Assembly (NCBI RefSeq): GCF_003350505.1
Contig: NZ_QQAY01000003.1
Location: forward strand, 372,001-436,000
Length of the DNA: 64,000 nucleotides
DNA from: Falsibacillus pallidus
GTDB lineage: Bacteria > Bacillota > Bacilli > Bacillales > DSM-25281
Direction: 5' to 3'
The notes under the pieces were generated by a model that saw nothing but the letters and a program-made list of their open reading frames with translations, was not told where the DNA came from and did not search any database. The translations under genes were made by a program, and so were the position numbers. Shown here one piece after another: positions 38,175-46,789 of this stretch (its first letter is position 1; the number at the start of each line of letters is the position of its first letter).

Positions 38175-38208
38175 CAAAAAAAACCTGCAGAATGATTCCG
38201 CAGGCAAA
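38175..38208 (-). terminator. Terminator after the 56-residue gene
   Basis: Minus strand TTTGCCTGCGGAAT, loop, CTGCAGGTTTTTTTTG; strong hairpin with eight T. Confidence 0.85.
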
Positions 38209-38217
38209 TGTTATGGG

Positions 38218-38388
38218 TCAGTCCGGATTTTCGATGTGCTGTTTGGATTTTATAGGCTGTCCCTTTTTTTCATACCGTTTTTTTGATTCTTTCACAGGAT
38301 CGTAATCTTTCCCTAACTCTACATCCTGATTGTTGACTCCATTACGGGTCTTTTGTTCCGGATTATTTCGCTTTGATTTTTTCTTCAT
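38218..38388 (-). CDS. Small basic protein of 56 residues
   Basis: ATG 38388 follows TGGGAGGCATTT; stop TGA at 38218 and a strong terminator just beyond. The protein is very hydrophilic: begins MKKKSKRNNPEQKTR, contains VELGKDYDPVKESKKRYE, no hydrophobic segment. Likely disordered; it follows ytzC by 12 nt and is probably cotranscribed with it. No family recognised, but the gene signals are clean. Confidence 0.75.
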   Translation of the reverse strand: MKKKSKRNNPEQKTRNGVNNQDVELGKDYDPVKESKKRYEKKGQPIKSKQHIENPD

Positions 38389-38400
38389 AAATGCCTCCCA

Positions 38401-38670
38401 TTAACGGTCATGATTCAAGAGAATCATTTGATTTTGCAGCTGCTGTAGCTGAAGCCTCTTTCTGTGGAGCATTTCCCGCTGCTGGGCATTTGCACTTTGA
38501 GCCAAATGAGTCAATTCATTGTATGCAGACTCCAGCTGCCCCATTGCTTCTGAATATTCCACATCGTGATAGTGGCCTTGTTTACTTCCGGAAACCATGT
38601 GTTCCTGCGCATTTCGGATCGTATCCTCGCACTGCTGCATAAATTGATCCATTGAGTCTCTTGTGGTCAT
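38401..38670 (-). CDS. ytzC: YtzC, DUF2524 family protein
   Basis: 89 residues, begins MTTRDSMDQFMQQCEDTI, all-helical, Gln-rich, consistent with YtzC. Unknown function. ATG 38670 follows GAGGGGGG. Divergent from ytqA. Confidence 0.88.
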   Translation of the reverse strand: MTTRDSMDQFMQQCEDTIRNAQEHMVSGSKQGHYHDVEYSEAMGQLESAYNELTHLAQSANAQQREMLHRKRLQLQQLQNQMILLNHDR

Positions 38671-38839
38671 ATTGGTCCCCCCTCTTTATGACTTTAGAAG
38701 CAATTTGCTCCTAAGATTATTGTGTTCATTTCAACCTCTGCTATGATGGAAATGAGTGTCATACGGAATCTCATTGGATTCATCAAGCCTACATGGTAAA
38801 ATTTCTTTTATGAATTCATAAGTCGGGAGGTTGCCTGAG

Positions 38840-39808
38840 TTGAATCAGACGAACCCTTTTATATATGCAAGCGATGATAAACGATACCATACATGGAATT
38901 TTCATTTACGCAGCCATTTTGGGCATAAGGTATTCAAAGTGGCCCTGGATGGCGGCTTTGACTGCCCAAACCGGGATGGCACCGTTGCCCACGGCGGCTG
39001 TACATTCTGCAGTGCTGCAGGCTCTGGGGATTTTGCCGGAAATCGGGCAGATTCCTTAGAAAAGCAATTTTTGGACATTAAAGGACGTATGCATCAGAAG
39101 TGGAAGGACGGAAAGTATATGGCTTACTTTCAAGCTTTCACCAATACCCATGCCCCTGTCGATGTTCTTCGTGAAAAATATGAGACAGTACTACAGCAGG
39201 AGGATGTTGTGGGAATTTCTATTGCAACAAGACCTGACTGCCTGCCGGATGATGTTGTCGAATACTTGGCTGAGTTGAATGAACGGACCTATCTTTGGGT
39301 GGAGCTCGGACTTCAGACAGTCCATGAAAAGACGGCAGAATTAATCAACAGGGCCCATGATTTTGCCTGCTATAAGGAAGGGGTCGAGAAACTGCGTAAA
39401 CATGGCATACGTGTTTGTTCACATATTATCAACGGTCTTCCGGAAGAGGATAATGAAATGATGATGGAAACAGCCCGAGCGGTTTCCCAATTGGATGTAC
39501 AGGGAATCAAGATCCATCTTCTTCATCTCCTTAAGGGGACTCCTATGGTCAAACAATATGAGAAAGGAATGCTTCAATTCCTGTCATTTGACGATTATGT
39601 CAGCCTTGTCGTTGACCAGCTGGAGATTTTGCCGCCTGAAATGATCGTTCATCGGATCACAGGGGACGGTCCGATCGATTTGATGATCGGACCAATGTGG
39701 AGCGTCAATAAATGGTCAGTATTAAATGCCATTGATGCTGAACTTAAAAAGCGGGACAGCTGGCAAGGAAAATTTTATAAAGAAAGAACAATGGAGCTGA
39801 GATCATGA
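38840..39808 (+). CDS. ytqA: YtqA, TIGR01212-type radical SAM protein
   Basis: 322 residues. Radical SAM cluster cysteines are in FDCPNRDGTVAHGGCTFC (about residues 38-55), followed by SIATRPDCLPDD and a GLPEE motif. Reaction unknown; often paired with ytqB, which suggests a joint RNA-modification role. TTG 38840 is taken as the start because GGGAGG ends 9 nt before it; TTG 38831 lies against the site. Confidence 0.92.
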   Translation: MNQTNPFIYASDDKRYHTWNFHLRSHFGHKVFKVALDGGFDCPNRDGTVAHGGCTFCSAAGSGDFAGNRADSLEKQFLDIKGRMHQKWKDGKYMAYFQAFTNTHAPVDVLREKYETVLQQEDVVGISIATRPDCLPDDVVEYLAELNERTYLWVELGLQTVHEKTAELINRAHDFACYKEGVEKLRKHGIRVCSHIINGLPEEDNEMMMETARAVSQLDVQGIKIHLLHLLKGTPMVKQYEKGMLQFLSFDDYVSLVVDQLEILPPEMIVHRITGDGPIDLMIGPMWSVNKWSVLNAIDAELKKRDSWQGKFYKERTMELRS

Positions 39809-40377
39809 AATTAGAAAGGGTCCTTCCATTTGCCAGAGCTTTGCTGCAGCAGGCTGTGGCTGAAGGAGATATTGCCGTTGATGCCACTATCGGCAATGGA
39901 CATGATACATTATTTTTATCCCAATTAGTGGGGGAGAACGGCAGAGTATATGGATTTGATGTTCAAGAGAGTGCCATTCTCGCTACAAGGGAAAAACTTG
40001 AGGAGCACCAGCTTGTGCATCGTGTGACATTATTCCAAAAAGGGCATGAACACGTGATGAATTCCCTTCCCCCTGTCCACCATGGCAGGATTGCAGGTGC
40101 AGTCTTTAACTTAGGCTATCTTCCAGGCGGAGATAAGACTATCGTTACAAGACCGCGAACAACTATCAGCGCCATTGATCAGCTGATCAGCATGTTAAAG
40201 CCTGAAGGAATCATTGTATTAGTCATCTATCACGGACATCGGGAAGGTGCTGTTGAACGCGACTACCTTTTGCGATATGTCAAAGAGCTGGATCAAAATG
40301 ACGTACATGTGCTGGAATATAAGTTTCTCAACCAGCAGAATAATCCACCATTCATCATCGCGATAGAAAAAAGGTAA
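39805..40377 (+). CDS. ytqB: YtqB, class I SAM-dependent methyltransferase
   Basis: 190 residues, putative rRNA methylase family (PF06962). SAM-binding motif AVDATIGNGHDTLFL (about 25-38), then VYGFDVQ (about 52), VFNLGYLPGGDK (about 100) and IVLVIYHGHREG (about 138). ATGA overlap with ytqA means coupled translation. Confidence 0.93.
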   Translation: MKLERVLPFARALLQQAVAEGDIAVDATIGNGHDTLFLSQLVGENGRVYGFDVQESAILATREKLEEHQLVHRVTLFQKGHEHVMNSLPPVHHGRIAGAVFNLGYLPGGDKTIVTRPRTTISAIDQLISMLKPEGIIVLVIYHGHREGAVERDYLLRYVKELDQNDVHVLEYKFLNQQNNPPFIIAIEKR

Positions 40378-40423
40378 AAAGACACAAGGCATAGGGATTA
40401 TCTCCAAGCCTTGTGTCTTTTTG
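40375..40423. terminator. Bidirectional terminator
   Basis: AAAAAGACACAAGGC and GCCTTGTGTCTTTTT arms. Confidence 0.9.
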
Positions 40424-40425
40424 TG

Positions 40426-41430
40426 TCAGCTGTTTACTGCTTCTGAAATTAACCGGAACGACTTCATTTTGTCTTCGAAGCTGTACATGATGGAAACGAC
40501 CATGATTTGATCTGTTCCGTAGGCAGCACTTATTTCTTCCAGTTTTCTCTTCATTTCTTCAGGAGTACCGACAATCATCCTTCTCCGATTTTCTTTGATC
40601 CTTGCTAGTTCATATGGGCTGTATTGATAAGCTGCCGCTTTCTCAGGGCTCGGTGTCCCGGTTGATGACATGCCTTGTTCAATCATCAAAAGTGAAAGAT
40701 CCAGGCTTGAAGCCATTCTTTCTGCTTCCAGTTGTGTTTCCCCGCAAATGGCAAATACGGCAACCATATTCTTCGGTTCCTTCAAATGATTGGATGGTTT
40801 AAAGTTATCGCGGTAGATCCTTGTATAGTTTTCCCCGCCTTCCCCATTGATGAATTGGGCAAATGTATAGGGAAGCCCCTTCGCAGCAGCAAGTCTTGCG
40901 CTGGATGCACTTGAACCTAAAAGCCATACATCAGGAACAGTTTGAATAAGCGGACTTGCTTTCAAACCGTGGAGACGGCTATCCGCAGGATGGGAATCGT
41001 TCAGGTAATGGAGCAAATCATCTATTTGCTCTGGATATCGGTCAATGTCACGGTAATTCCCATCCTGAAGGGCAATCGAAGCCCTCGGCATGCCCCCAGG
41101 AGCTCTGCCCAGCCCCAAGTCGATCCGGTTCGGGGATAGACCTTCCAAGACCCGGAAGTTCTCAGCTACTTTATATGCGCTGTAATGGGGCAGCATCACT
41201 CCACCGGAACCTACCCGAATCTTTTCTGTTTTGGCAGCAATATGTGAAATGAGCACTTCAGGACTAGATCCCGCAAGCGTCCGTGTATCGTGGTGTTCAG
41301 ATACCCAAAATCGCTCATAGCCTAAATTTTCTGCATGCTGCGCCAGCTTTACTGTATTTTTTAACGCTTCCTCAGCAGTCATTCCCTCTGATACCGGGGA
41401 TTGATCAAGGATGCTTAATTTGATGGACAT
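40426..41430 (-). CDS. LLM-class flavin-dependent oxidoreductase
   Basis: 334 residues, bacterial-luciferase-like fold of the MsnO8 type: starts KLSILDQSPVSEG, has FWVSEHHDTRTLAG (about 42-55), IRVGSGGVMLPHY (about 72-84) and DLGLGRAPGG (about 105-114). Uses FMNH2 to oxidise an unknown substrate. It is not in the corresponding B. subtilis interval as I recall it. Single gene between terminators. Confidence 0.9.
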   Translation of the reverse strand: MSIKLSILDQSPVSEGMTAEEALKNTVKLAQHAENLGYERFWVSEHHDTRTLAGSSPEVLISHIAAKTEKIRVGSGGVMLPHYSAYKVAENFRVLEGLSPNRIDLGLGRAPGGMPRASIALQDGNYRDIDRYPEQIDDLLHYLNDSHPADSRLHGLKASPLIQTVPDVWLLGSSASSARLAAAKGLPYTFAQFINGEGGENYTRIYRDNFKPSNHLKEPKNMVAVFAICGETQLEAERMASSLDLSLLMIEQGMSSTGTPSPEKAAAYQYSPYELARIKENRRRMIVGTPEEMKRKLEEISAAYGTDQIMVVSIMYSFEDKMKSFRLISEAVNS

Positions 41431-41512
41431 TTATTTCAACTCCTCAAGTTGTATATACACTTATAATTATCTTGTGCAGGAAAGTTAATGTCCAATAAAC
41501 TGCCTCTAACAA

Positions 41513-41547
41513 GAAAAAGATGACAGGATTCCCCTGCCATCTTTTTA
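41513..41547 (-). terminator. Terminator after the InhA-like protease
   Basis: AAAAAGATGgCAG, loop, CTGtCATCTTTTT; convergence is not needed as both neighbours are on minus. Confidence 0.85.
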
Positions 41548-41554
41548 TCAACTC

Positions 41555-43945
41555 TTATTTGTAGATCAATACTTTACCAACTGACTGGTCTGAGCTTTCG
41601 CCAACAACGCGGATTTTCAAGCCATAATCCGGTACGTTGCGTCCAGCGTCTGGAAGTGCTTTGTTGGAATAATTATTACTGTCATCAAACAACGGATTTT
41701 CTTTTGTTTGATTATCTTTCATTGTAATTCCTAAAAGATCGGTATAATCCAAGAACATTTTATCTGCTTTGCTGATATTGAATGCAGCATCATGGATTTG
41801 GTAGCGTGTTGATGCAACTGTTTTATCGCTCCAGCTCAGCGCATGCTGATCTGCATCGACTACTCCAAGGAATCCATCTCCTGGATGGACGCCTGTCCAG
41901 TTGTCATCATAATTTTCATCCACATACCATACAACGAGTCCTGGATCATATTCCATAAGGCTGTTGCCTCGGCGAAGATGAGCAAGGCCAGTATCTACGC
42001 CTTGGTGGTTTCTCCACTCAAGCAAGTAATAGTGGTCTGTTAATTTGATTCCGTTATTCTTTGCGAATCCATCTAATGCAACAGCTTGGTCGCCATCAGC
42101 ATTATCGGCTAATACGACTTGTCCATCTACAGTTGCAGATAAATCGTCCACATAGAATCCTGGCTCAGCGGCAGCAACGTCCGTCAAATAATTTAATTTG
42201 ACTTCCATATTCTTGCCTGCAAAAGCGCTTAAATCAAACTGAGCATCCACCCAGCCGTCTGAACTTCCTGTAATTCCTTCGCCTGGGTTTTGTCCGTTTG
42301 GATCAGCAGTAGTTGTAATGTTTCCAGCTACTGTAGCCCAATCCTTAGTACCCTTCTCTCTTACCTGAACTGAAGCGTAGTCCCAATCTTTTTCGATTTG
42401 GTACCATGTTTTGAAGTTCAAGGCTGCAGATGTTCCATTTGTTAAATCAAGATCAAATGTCAATGAATTATCAAGGTTATTGCCGCTTCCGCTGAAATAT
42501 TCATTGTCTCCACTATATGGAGTGTTGACAACCGTTTCTTTCTTCGGAAGATTTACTCTCAATGCATCCAGATTTGTTCCTTTTGTATTCGCTTGATCCA
42601 ATAAAGCTTCCATGCCATTTTTATCGAGATCTTCTAGATTTACCTCTGCAGCTTTCAGCCAGTTGCCGCCGTGAGCTGCTTGAAGGAATTCCTTGGACCA
42701 TGCACTGAATCCGGAAGGCTCTGTACCAGGGACATCACCTGACCAGCTTCCGCTTGCCATGATGGACCAGTAGCCGATTGCTTCACCTGCACCAGTGTAT
42801 TGAGTATCATACTCATCCGGCAGACCTAAATCATGTCCGTATTCGTGTGCAAATACTCCGGCTGCTCCATCAGCAGGTTCAATCGTATAATCATAGGCTG
42901 CCATTGAACCGCCCCAGTATGGAACATTTGCTGTTGTGCCTTCAATTGGAGATGGATTTCCTAAATTCCAGCGATGAGACCAGATTGCATCTTCACCCAA
43001 CTGTCCGCCTCCTGCTTCTTCCCCGACAGAAGAGTGGATCACCATTAGATGGTCAACAAGTCCATCCGGTTCGCGAAGGTTGCCGTCGCCATCAAGATCG
43101 TAGCGGTCTTCCTGATCGTAGTCAGCCAAGTTGACATTTGGATCCTTTGCTGCTGCAGCAAGTGCTTCTTTGACGAGACCCCTTGCATTGGCATCACTTC
43201 CGCTTGCACCATTGCCGCCATAGTAGGCTGCAGGATGCTGTGCCATATACCATCCGCCTACCTGGCCGTCGATAGTATAGCTTCCCCCTGACTGCTGTTC
43301 ATAAAATTGTTTGACAGAGATGAATTTTTGTCCGTCTGGACCTGTATAGCCATCATCTCCGAAAATCATATCCTGATAATGCTGTTGTGTGTAATCCTTA
43401 TAATACATATCAGATTCATCCGGCCCAATGTTATTATGCGGGAAATCAGGATACTCGACCATAAGCACGAGGACTTTATCCTTGCGTTCGGAGCCGTTGA
43501 ATTTTTCTTCTTTCACATTATCCACTTTGTCTTTTGTGTGCCCTTTTTTAGTTCCTTTTCCCTGGGTGATCCCTTTATGTTTCTTCAAGTTTTCTTTTGC
43601 TTTATCTTTCACTTTTTCTTGGTCTTTTTTCAATTCACCGTCTGTCGTTCCATTCAGCTGTACACTCTTTGCTTTCTTCTGAAGAAATTTATTCACTGCC
43701 TTTTCAGCTTCTTCAGCTGTAGCATTTTTGGAAATGACTCCATCCTTTTTCAGCATTTCAATCAGCTTGTCCTGATTGGCAACCGCCAAATCCACCGGAC
43801 CGCCATTTGAATAATCTGAGCTGGCTGATTGTGCTGCTGCCGTCTTAACCTCTGCCTGCTTGCCGTAGCTGCTGCCTGGCAGCGCGAATGCCCCTAGACT
43901 TAGGGCTGCCACCATGGCCATTGAAAGAACTTTTTTTGCTTTCAA
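41555..43945 (-). CDS. Immune inhibitor A-like secreted metalloprotease (M6)
   Basis: 796 residues. Signal peptide (MKAKKVLSMAMVAALSLGAF, cleavage near SYGK), a pro-region rich in Lys/Glu to about residue 150, then the M6 peptidase domain with zinc motif AHEYGHDLGLPDEYD (HExxH, about residue 365), and a C-terminal beta-rich carbohydrate-binding/MAM-like region (about 480-630). Secreted, calcium-likely protease, related to InhA of B. cereus, which degrades host antimicrobial proteins. Accessory relative to the surrounding housekeeping genes. Confidence 0.93.
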   Translation of the reverse strand: MKAKKVLSMAMVAALSLGAFALPGSSYGKQAEVKTAAAQSASSDYSNGGPVDLAVANQDKLIEMLKKDGVISKNATAEEAEKAVNKFLQKKAKSVQLNGTTDGELKKDQEKVKDKAKENLKKHKGITQGKGTKKGHTKDKVDNVKEEKFNGSERKDKVLVLMVEYPDFPHNNIGPDESDMYYKDYTQQHYQDMIFGDDGYTGPDGQKFISVKQFYEQQSGGSYTIDGQVGGWYMAQHPAAYYGGNGASGSDANARGLVKEALAAAAKDPNVNLADYDQEDRYDLDGDGNLREPDGLVDHLMVIHSSVGEEAGGGQLGEDAIWSHRWNLGNPSPIEGTTANVPYWGGSMAAYDYTIEPADGAAGVFAHEYGHDLGLPDEYDTQYTGAGEAIGYWSIMASGSWSGDVPGTEPSGFSAWSKEFLQAAHGGNWLKAAEVNLEDLDKNGMEALLDQANTKGTNLDALRVNLPKKETVVNTPYSGDNEYFSGSGNNLDNSLTFDLDLTNGTSAALNFKTWYQIEKDWDYASVQVREKGTKDWATVAGNITTTADPNGQNPGEGITGSSDGWVDAQFDLSAFAGKNMEVKLNYLTDVAAAEPGFYVDDLSATVDGQVVLADNADGDQAVALDGFAKNNGIKLTDHYYLLEWRNHQGVDTGLAHLRRGNSLMEYDPGLVVWYVDENYDDNWTGVHPGDGFLGVVDADQHALSWSDKTVASTRYQIHDAAFNISKADKMFLDYTDLLGITMKDNQTKENPLFDDSNNYSNKALPDAGRNVPDYGLKIRVVGESSDQSVGKVLIYK

Positions 43946-44085
43946 ACTTTCTTCCCCCTTAAGTGTAAATATTTGTTTATATGTTAGATATTAATGCATA
44001 ATTCAGAAAAATCCACCTATTCAGATAAGAAATGATGCAAATGGACTACCTCTTTTTTACAAAATAAGACAAAAGAACCAAAAGA

Positions 44086-44117
44086 AAAGAGAGGCATCCA
44101 AAAGATGCCTCTCTTCT
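44086..44117 (-). terminator. Terminator after ytpB
   Basis: AGAGAGGCATC, 5-nt loop, GATGCCTCTCT with T-rich flank on minus. Confidence 0.85.
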
Positions 44118-44128
44118 ATCAAATCTAA

Positions 44129-45223
44129 TTATTTCGCTAATGTTTTTGCCAGACCTGCCGGGATCGCCTTTTGAACTTTACGATACATCCGGCCATTCCA
44201 ATAGAAAAAGTAGCTGATCGCTCCCCCGGCTTTCATGATTTTCTTGGCAATTGTCTGAATATGCTTCTGCTCATGGACTTTGTCATCGGATAGATAGACA
44301 CCGAGCAATCCGCGATTGATGAGCTTGTGAAATTTCTGATGCGGCAGCTTCTCGGTATATTTATCCGCCTGCGCCACAAAATGCTTCAAGCGTTCCAGCA
44401 ATTTTTCATCATTTTCGTAGTAAAAACAGAAATTAAGGTCTCCTCCATCGCGGTCTTCCTCCTGATCGATAAAATAATCAAGCAGAATGTGCAGTCCTTG
44501 AATATAAGGAAAATAGCCATTTCGGATGATCTCAGCATACTCTGTCTGAAAATCGCTTCTTAGAGCATATGAAACTAAGCAAAAAATCCCCAGAGTCGAT
44601 CCTGAACAAGCTGAAAATTCGTGCCAGCCCATATCCGGAAGCTGGCTCTTGTATCCGTCAAACCATTTTTGCAGACGGCCTTCACGTTCTTCGACCCTCA
44701 CATGTTTATGTATCTGCAGATCACAGTAGTATTGGCAAAGTTCTAGAAGATATTTTTTTATATCAGCATATGGGCTGATCTCACTTAATACATCCTGGCA
44801 GGTCCTCACCAAGGATGCCAAGTACCCATTATCATCCTGGTCTTGACGAAGCCTGTAGTAATTTTTCACGGGTTCTCCCACCGTCAAGGCATCCCTCATG
44901 GATTCATGAAGGGCTGCAAAATCATCCGGGTCCAATGATGTGCTTCGGTCACATAAATTGTCCAGGTAGTCGCTGATGGTTTGATAAGCCACGATGAATT
45001 TGATCGCTTTTTCTCTTTCTTGCATGGCAAGCAAAGCCATGATTGATCCGCCTTCACAATGAAAGGTTTTATGTTCAATGCTGGCAAGCGCCTGATTTCG
45101 CAATTCTGTATTTGGTATGGCTTCCGCCTTATCCTTCCAGATGGCAAGTTCCCTGTGAACAATCGGAAAAACTTTTCGGTATACCTGATTCATCAATGAA
45201 AAAGGCTGAGAAGGAATTGACAT
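44129..45223 (-). CDS. ytpB: YtpB, tetraprenyl-beta-curcumene synthase (DUF2600)
   Basis: 364 residues, all-helical. Cyclises all-trans tetraprenyl diphosphate to tetraprenyl-beta-curcumene, a step to sporulene-type C35 terpenoids. Aspartate-rich segments typical of class I terpene synthases are seen (SDYLDNLCDRSTSLDPDD, about 82-100; DQEEDRDGGDLNF, about 258). ATG 45223 follows TGAGGTG, which overlaps the stop codon of ytpA, so the pair is an operon. Confidence 0.92.
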   Translation of the reverse strand: MSIPSQPFSLMNQVYRKVFPIVHRELAIWKDKAEAIPNTELRNQALASIEHKTFHCEGGSIMALLAMQEREKAIKFIVAYQTISDYLDNLCDRSTSLDPDDFAALHESMRDALTVGEPVKNYYRLRQDQDDNGYLASLVRTCQDVLSEISPYADIKKYLLELCQYYCDLQIHKHVRVEEREGRLQKWFDGYKSQLPDMGWHEFSACSGSTLGIFCLVSYALRSDFQTEYAEIIRNGYFPYIQGLHILLDYFIDQEEDRDGGDLNFCFYYENDEKLLERLKHFVAQADKYTEKLPHQKFHKLINRGLLGVYLSDDKVHEQKHIQTIAKKIMKAGGAISYFFYWNGRMYRKVQKAIPAGLAKTLAK

Positions 45224-45232
45224 GATTTCACC

Positions 45233-46039
45233 TCATTCCACTACATAGCCCAAAGAGCGTAGACGATTATCGATGAAGCTTTTTGAATAAGCAAAAACTT
45301 CTTCTCTCTCTGGTTCGTTATAAATTTCATGATAGCATTTGGTCCATTCCTTAAAATGCTTCTCGGACATAGGAACTTGATTGAACCAATCTTTCACGAC
45401 AGTCTTATTGACTATTTTATCATCTCCTGCCTGCATAACCAAAAGGGGCAGGTCAGGAATTTTTGACATATTAGCGAACGCAAGCTTCATCGCGTGTACA
45501 AGCTCCCTGTACCACCTGACTGAAACTTTTGTGACATAAAGGGTATCGTTCACATCGATCTCCCTTACTTCCTCATTCCTGGTCGCCATATCAATGGTTA
45601 ATCCGCTTGGGAATTTAACCGTAGGCATAAGGGCATTCAGCCCATAGGAAATCATGCCGACAATCTTCGGCGGATATTTGACAAGCCCAACACATGGGGA
45701 TGAAAGGATGACACCCGCAAGATTAAGTTTATGCTCCTGGATGGCCCTTATCGCAATCAAGCCGCCCATGCTGTGTCCAAGCAAAAATACAGGCAGATCG
45801 AATTGATAGGCTGCCTGGATCCAATCTTTGACCTCAATAATATAATCATCAAAGGAATCGATATGCCCTCGCTGGGATCTAGATGTCATTCCCTGGCCCG
45901 GCAAGTCTCCCATCACCACGTGATAACCTGAAGAACGCCACATTTCAATCAGCCATCCATAGCGTCCATGATGCTCCATCGCTCCATGGACAATGACGAT
46001 CACTGCCTTAGCGGAACCTTCTGCTTCCCATTTCCACAT
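45233..46039 (-). CDS. ytpA: YtpA, alpha/beta-hydrolase (lysophospholipase-like)
   Basis: 268 residues. Nucleophile elbow FLLGHSMGGLIAI (Ser about residue 86), oxyanion-side HGAMEHHGRYG (about 18-28), Asp in MQAGDDKIV (about 203-211), and a C-terminal CYHEIYNEPER containing the catalytic His. In B. subtilis YtpA is a phospholipase needed for the antibiotic bacilysocin. ATG 46039 follows AAGGAGGAAGG. Confidence 0.93.
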   Translation of the reverse strand: MWKWEAEGSAKAVIVIVHGAMEHHGRYGWLIEMWRSSGYHVVMGDLPGQGMTSRSQRGHIDSFDDYIIEVKDWIQAAYQFDLPVFLLGHSMGGLIAIRAIQEHKLNLAGVILSSPCVGLVKYPPKIVGMISYGLNALMPTVKFPSGLTIDMATRNEEVREIDVNDTLYVTKVSVRWYRELVHAMKLAFANMSKIPDLPLLVMQAGDDKIVNKTVVKDWFNQVPMSEKHFKEWTKCYHEIYNEPEREEVFAYSKSFIDNRLRSLGYVVE

Positions 46040-46190
46040 GTTCCTTCCTCCTTTGTATCTTCTTATGATTATACTAAACCCGCGTAGATTATAAAAATTA
46101 TATTCCCAAAAGAAAAAAATTACACAAGTTCCTGCTTTTCCGATAGAATTTGGTTAATATTAATATCCCATTCAGAAAGGAAGCTTACTC

Positions 46191-46712
46191 ATGATTTATC
46201 CTTACAAAGACAAATCCCCCGTCATTGCAGATACGGCATACATCGCCGACTTTGCTACTGTAACTGGCGATGTGCAAATAGGGGAATACTCAAGCATCTG
46301 GTTCAATACAGTCATTCGGGGTGATGTCGCTCCTACCATCATCGGTAATAAAGTAAATATCCAGGATAATTCCGTCCTTCACCAAAGCCCAGGGAATCCC
46401 TTGATCCTGGAGGATGAAGTGACGATCGGGCATCAAGTTATTTTGCATAGCTGTAAAATCCGAAAAAAGGCCCTTATTGGCATGGGCTCCATCATCCTTG
46501 ATAATGCTGAAATAGGGGAAGGTGCATTTATCGGCGCAGGAAGCCTCATTCCCCAAGGGAAAGTCATTCCTCCTAATACGCTGGCATTCGGAAGACCCGC
46601 AAAAGTGATTAGAGAACTAAATGAGCATGACGTCAGTGAAATGGAGCGGATTTCAAGGGAGTACGCTGAAAAAGGACAGTATTATAAGTCAATTTCAAAA
46701 ACCCAAAAATAG
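46191..46712 (+). CDS. ytoA: YtoA, gamma-carbonic-anhydrase-like hexapeptide protein
   Basis: 173 residues of left-handed beta-helix repeats (VQIGEYSSIWFNTVIRGD, NVLH type, IGHQVILHSC, IGMGSIILDNAEIG, IGAGSLIPQG). Metal-binding His of the gamma-class enzyme are present in VLHQSPG, IGHQVILHSC. Enzymatic role not proven for YtoA. ATG 46191 follows AAAGGAAGC. Confidence 0.92.
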   Translation: MIYPYKDKSPVIADTAYIADFATVTGDVQIGEYSSIWFNTVIRGDVAPTIIGNKVNIQDNSVLHQSPGNPLILEDEVTIGHQVILHSCKIRKKALIGMGSIILDNAEIGEGAFIGAGSLIPQGKVIPPNTLAFGRPAKVIRELNEHDVSEMERISREYAEKGQYYKSISKTQK

Positions 46713-46719
46713 ATAAAAT

Positions 46720-46762
46720 AAAAGCACCCAGGAAGGAATTCCTCCGAACCTGGGTGCAATTG
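46720..46762. terminator. Bidirectional terminator
   Basis: AAAGCACCCAGG and CCTGGGTGCAATT arms around a 16-nt loop containing GGAATTCC. Confidence 0.75.
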
Positions 46763-46789
46763 CAGTTAAACGGCTTCCTTACTACTCAA

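Noticed and set aside
43307-43810. 167-codon frame antisense to the InhA-like protease
   Set aside because: Phe/Ile-rich shadow of a Lys/Glu-rich pro-region; no ribosome site.
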